Notes under the pieces: generated by a model
What the model saw: the letters and a program-made list of their open reading frames with translations, nothing else
Databases searched by the model: none
Told to the model about the DNA's origin: nothing
Origin: Gerris lacustris
Lineage: Eukaryota; Arthropoda; Insecta; Hemiptera; Gerridae
Assembly (NCBI GenBank): GCA_951217055.1
Contig: OX578277.1
Location: forward strand, 59,144,173-59,208,172
Direction of reading: 5' to 3'
DNA length: 64,000 nucleotides
Shown: in pieces, positions 58,881 through 64,000 of the stretch
Position numbering within the stretch: the stretch's first letter is position 1
Layout of the letters: the number at the start of each line of letters is the position of its first letter
Program-made: the position numbers and the translations under genes

Positions 58881-61800
58881 TTAAAGTTTGCTACGCTCCC
58901 TAAACGTAGTTACATCAGAAACGCCAAATTATATTTAAAAAAAAAAATAATAATAAAAAAATAATAAAAAAATATTAAAAAGAAAATAAAAAAAGGCTTT
59001 TAAATAAAATAATTCTACCACTGTAACTCAGACAATCATTGTACTATTCAGCTAATTGCAGATTAAGAATCATTTAATTTATAATGATTTCTATGTTATT
59101 CTAGTACTACTCGATGACTTCGCATGGCCTTTATCAGCAAAGAAAGGGATATATTTCTTATCGTGGTTTAAAAGTTACATTCACTCTGCGAATCGTATTT
59201 TGTACAATTTAATTCTCTATTCAAAATATTTAATTACAGAACAGTTTTGACCAATAAACTAGTTGAGACTACTACAAAATAAATCTGCATCATAGAGACT
59301 AATTAAGGCAGAGGCGGTAATAAATAAATTAATATGAATTTACTTAGAGTATAATGTCAACAGGGAAAGTTGAAACTCAAATAATAAAATATACCAATTG
59401 ATTAGTAAAAACATTAAAAAAAATTTTTATTTTAACTTTATAAGACTAGAACCAAAAAATAAATTTAAAAAGATCTAACATTTCGTGTGTCACAGAGCAT
59501 TGTCGCATTCTATCACTGAACAAATGGCCACATAAGTAGAAAATATAGTATCATGAGATATATTTTATAATATGAGAGTTATAAAAACTTAGATACCTGT
59601 GAACATTAAAGCATGTCCACAAAAAATAATGTGCCCTCAGTGAGAACATTTTTTTGGGGTCTCCTTTGATTTTCAGCGGGATCACGTTTATTTTTATTCA
59701 ATAATATTAAATGTGCGCAGAAAGTTGAAATTGATATGCGACCATGCATGTTTATTATCCTATTATTAATGCAACGTAAATAAGGCGCTATCTTAAGTTG
59801 TATTAAGAGCAAATGAGTTAAGAATTTAATGTCCAATTTTTTCTGTCGCTTAAAAACCTACTTTTTTCCGTTACTGCGCTCCTCTAAATGTATAAATTCC
59901 TTTAAATGTATTGTGTATTGTTGAAATAATAAATAGGTGCGAAATAAGGCTTTTTCCAGTCATGGTAAAGGTATGGCGCATATGCTAGCCACATGGTGCC
60001 TAATGGCGAACCCTCCAATAAACCTGTCTTGGGATCCATCCAAGGTTCTTCAACTACATGTTGAACCCTCATCAGCCTTGTAAACACAGCATTCCGGGTT
60101 CTAAACTAAACATTATACCTGTAACTCGAATGAACTAAAGGTTCACTAGCTACCTAACTCGATCACCTTTAAGTCAACCGTGACAACGGTTCCATCACGA
60201 TTTTTTTGAATGCCAACACTAGACAACCAACTCGGACCACCTGAACAAACTTGACAAAATTCTTCTTTTTATTACATTTATGGCTCTAACATACAATACA
60301 CTGTAGTACCGATACAAATTAGCAGTTTAGAAACTACCTAAAGTTTATCACGTTTCATAGTCCCTTCTTTTAAGAAAGACTATTCTTTTATACAGACACA
60401 GGTAGTGTACAAACTATATATATCTGCTTTAGAGAAAATAAATAACCAACTCTAATTATTAAAAAAAATATATATATATAAGCAATGTTCTAAAGTTCTA
60501 AATATAGCAAGCTAATTTATATATTTAATAATAATAAATTATTCCTTTAGGGATTCGTTGGAGTACTGACATAAACTGAATATACATAAGATATTTATCA
60601 AGCTATATAAATGTAAACAGAGCAAATAGAATATATAGAATTGTTCTTATCCTTTTCTCTTACCTTAAGAAGACTTTCTTTAAATCTAAGTATATCTTAT
60701 CAAAATATTACAATTCACGAGCAAAATGGATCTATTTTAAAGTATCGATGGAAAGCCTTACTTTAGCGGTTAAGTTTTTTGCTTACGGTAATAACCTTTG
60801 TATTGACTTAAAATTAAAGTAATTGACTGTTGTTTGAAAGAGATCCAAATTAAAATTAGAATCAGATCTAATAATAGTATACTAACAGAAAATATAAAGA
60901 AGATAGTAAATTATCTTTTACAATTTTTCTTTCGAGTTATATCGGCTGTTTGGTTTAGCGGAGAAGTCTCTGTGTCGAAATTCCTTAATGGTATAAATGG
61001 AAGTTTTTATCTGGATTTGAAAAGGATGGAAGGGATGATCTGACGTTTGGAAAAGGTTTGGCAGATGATTGATGATCGGGAAAGAATATTTTTGCTTTGT
61101 GGATACAGTGAGAGGGGGGAGGGGGTTTAGTAGGAACCTGGTTGAGTGCTAGAGTGTTAGACCTGGGGGCTCGTGGGAGGTTCCCCCCTCCCCCCCCCCT
61201 ACCGTGCGGCCTTGGTCATATCGAGCGTTCCAAAGATATCCTCGAGAGGCTATCTCACCTCTCGTAGAATACTGATATGCCAGACGACATCCAACTAGTG
61301 ACATACATCATACCCCCTCACAGTCAACCTGACACAACCATACATGGATTTGTTATGTTATGTCTTCCATATGCCTTTACACTCTGTGTCAGCTATCATA
61401 TCGACGGACCAGAAAGAGAGATATGACATAGCCGGACACGGACATTAGTCCCGACCTAAAACAGACCTTTAGGTGATAAAGATAGAGTAAAATAAATAAA
61501 GTATGCTCGCTCTTATCTTCGGCATGTCAGTTATCCTCCTAGAACGCTTCTCATCTCCTGACAAATTTTGTCCAACGGAATGGTTTAAATAAATTATCTT
61601 GTTTTTAGAATAAGAAAATATTCCTATCAGGAGTGTTTGGAAGGGTGGGCCTATCTAGATATTTAAGTATTTTTAACAAGGGGTCATTGTTAAGGGCATT
61701 TCTGATAAGATAAAAGACTGACTTACTCAAGAAAGGCGATACAAAAAACCAAGAAAACTATAATAATTCGAAGGAAATAAATAGCACTAATGACATCAAA

Positions 61801-62235
61801 AATGTAAGCCCTAATTTGATTAGACCGATATTTCGTTTGACTTATTAATGGACAGAAAAAATGAAAGAGCAAAATTGGTTAACAATAACCACTCATGAAA
61901 ATTAGGTAGCAAATCATTCAATGTTTCTACTTTAATTTATTTCTGCATAACTTCAGAAAACAAGTAAATTGTAGAACAGCGTTAACTAAACCAATGCTAT
62001 TGAATTAATAACTATATTTATATAACGATACAAATCTGCATTTCTCTTATAGTTAAACTTAAATAATGAACAAATTAAATCGCCTTCGTTCAGAAAAATA
62101 GGTAATACCCCAAGGTAAAATCGAGATATGAATTTTAGCTCTAAAGTTAGAGCACTGCCTCTCAAAAAAAAACAAGAAACAAAAAATATGTCTTACCAAT
62201 TGATCGGACGATTTAGATTAAATAAATATGTGCGT
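58881..62235. other. Unique AT-rich DNA with one GC-richer island
   Basis: About 61020-61600 is GC-richer with a C-rich stretch at 61183-61199. About 59487-59515 (gtgtgtcacagagcatt) weakly resembles R4. No gene or RNA recognised. Confidence 0.4.
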
Positions 62236-62420
62236 TAAGGTGAAGAATTTCTCTTTTTTCCGACCTAGGGTGGAAAAAAAGAGGAATTCTTCCCCTCATT
62301 ATGAACGCGCATGCGCAACGAATACAGCTACGAAAATAATCACTTTCTATGCATCTAAACAGAGATATAATGTTTATATTTCGTATCAATCGTAGATAAA
62401 ATTAGTTAATAAATTATTAT
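62236..62420 (-). repeat. R9 partial copy 3 with palindrome variant 3
   Basis: The palindrome at 62242-62292 has centre cctagg and arms pairing gaagaatttctctttttt against aaaaaaagaggaattcttc, with one bulged A. It is followed by gcgcatgcgcaacga and gcatctaaacagagatat as in the copy at 49340-49480. Confidence 0.8.
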
Positions 62421-64000
62421 GAATAAATTTGACTATGAAAATCTATCGAATGTAAAATACTGGGTGAAATAATTAATAATTATGTTCATGCGAGAGTTTA
62501 ACCGTAATGATCGGATGGATTTTAAGGTAAAAGTAAAGTAAGAAAAGATCAATTTTAAGGAATATTAACTAAAATACATAAATATCAATAAGTCGTAGAA
62601 GGAATAAATTTTGCCTTTTAACCAGGTAGAAGGAAATAATGGTCAGGTAATGGACAGGTGAGAGCCAATCAGATTTTCTATAATGTCGGCCATAACTATT
62701 TTTACACCTTTTGCCTACAGAAGACGCTATAGTATTTCGGTTTAAAAGGCATGGAAACCCTGAACAACTGCTAGCAGGTGGCCTGAACCTTTCTTTAGAA
62801 GAGTCCTCATAAATTTCTTAAGAGCAGGTAGAAGGAGGAGAGGGCTTTACCTGAAACCCCACACCTCTAAGATGGTTCCCAGGGATAGGAGTCGAATCAG
62901 ACACAAAGCAAGATATATTACTTTAGGTCTAGCGTCAGAGGTAATACATGTAAAAAGTATACTCTCTATTGATGTTCCTTTTGAGCAGACAGGGGGGAAA
63001 AAACTAAACTAAAAATATAACGAAACCTACATTTTTTTGTTTGTCAAAGGTACTAAGACGCCAATAAAAGATGTCCTATTACAAAAAGATTTACAAAGAA
63101 TTCTTCGCCAAGTTTACAGTTGTCGCGAGAGTGAGATTTACACAAACTCAGTAAAAAAATATGTTTATTAACAAAATAATTAATTATAATTAACAATAAT
63201 TTAATTAAGATATGTAATAAAAATAAGACAGTATGTTCTTTTGTAATAAAAATAAACTTTTATTTTTATAATTAACTTTATTGAAGAGAAGCCAATATAT
63301 TCTCCCAGCGTCTAGTACCTACTTGTAAAAAATAAAACGTGGTAGGTACGGCAATACAATTAATTTTGTTCTAGTGACGTTAAACTTTAATAATAAACGT
63401 TATTTATTTATTTTATTAATGAACACTGATCTTTGTTTTTTTCTTTCACTAGTTCCCTTTCAAGAAATTTAACAAACTTTTTTGAGTAAAAAGTTTTTAA
63501 CCCATAAATATTTCCAAAACTGAAATTAAAAGTTGGGGTATGTAATATACTTTTTTAAAGGATAGTATCTTTTATAACGCATAAAGTAATAATTAACAAA
63601 CAAATGATAAATTAGTAAAATTATATAGTATATGGTAGTAACTTGGGCTACATGAATTGATCCCCAGTTCACTCTTCTATTTATTTTAGGAGACAAAAGT
63701 ATTACTTTGTTACATTTTTTAGGTGGGCCACCCTGGGACAGACTGACACACCTATATTTGGGTTTTTACAGTTCTCAGTTAAGATGTTGAAATGAAAGGG
63801 GTTCCAGTGTTACAAACAGGTGGTTAACAGATGTCCCAGGTTTGTGGGCTTTTTACCCCACACACATATAAACAAAGTCGAGTTTACACTTCCACGTCTT
63901 TACCTAAACACTTATAAAGTCTTAGTAACTGTTTACATCGCAACCCCCTTCCACCATCTACTTCCAAATCTATCTTAAGTGCATCACATAACGTTACAAC
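62421..64000. other. AT-rich DNA, no recognised feature
   Basis: A moderately GC-richer stretch at about 62620-62920 has four aggtagaagg/aggtaatgg/aggtgag-like phrases but no frame. The remainder is AT-rich, with no repeat partner recognised. Confidence 0.45.

Overview
The window is eukaryotic, AT-rich and almost free of genes. It is dominated by interspersed repeats, long AT stretches and microsatellites. A BEL/Pao LTR retrotransposon, tRNA-derived SINE-like sequence and many short repeat families containing GACAGACAGAC-type runs point to a metazoan, most likely an arthropod (copepod or insect). I cannot fix the species. Most reading frames of 60-130 codons lie in repeats or simple sequence and are not genes. 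The only host coding sequence I would defend is one 120-bp candidate exon on the minus strand (18741-18860). Repeat names R1-R16 used here are my own labels for sequences that recur within this window.

Layout. 0-10 kb: a first R3 repeat copy, then AT-rich DNA with several GC-richer unique islands (4.4-4.9, 5.7-6.1, 6.6-7.0, 7.9-8.4 and 9.4-9.7 kb). 10.1-14.7 kb: a nested block in which an R3 copy is split exactly at a TTAA by a 3.9-kb insertion. That insertion holds an R2 copy, a head-to-head R1 pair and an inverted-repeat element with a MADF-like remnant. 14.7-24 kb: an inverted R14 pair, the candidate exon, further R3 and R1 copies, and a SINE with a 10-bp target-site duplication. 24-39 kb: mostly unique AT-rich DNA with islands (notably 31.4-31.9, 33.9-34.5 and 36.1-36.7 kb) plus R5, R4, R9 and R2 copies. 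39.4-41.3 kb: two tandem R7 copies, one interrupted by a 587-bp near-perfect hairpin transposon. 41.5-46.6 kb: a decayed minus-strand BEL/Pao element inserted in an R1 copy. 47-52.7 kb: a dense repeat cluster including a 5S rRNA-like fragment, R9 and R8 copies, an 86-bp-arm inverted repeat, an R3 copy and two long (TA)n tracts. 52.7-64 kb: mostly unique AT-rich DNA with an R5 foldback, a CCAAT-rich GC island and a third R9 palindrome.

No multi-gene pathway is present. What the window records well is transposition history. Three insertions can be checked against a related unoccupied copy in the same window: R3 split at TTAA, R7 split at TTA, and R1 split by the BEL element at AATA. The R9 family carries a palindrome whose two halves have changed in step between copies. 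The GC-richer islands contain homeodomain-, Sox- and CCAAT-like motifs and are plausible regulatory DNA, but this is inference only.
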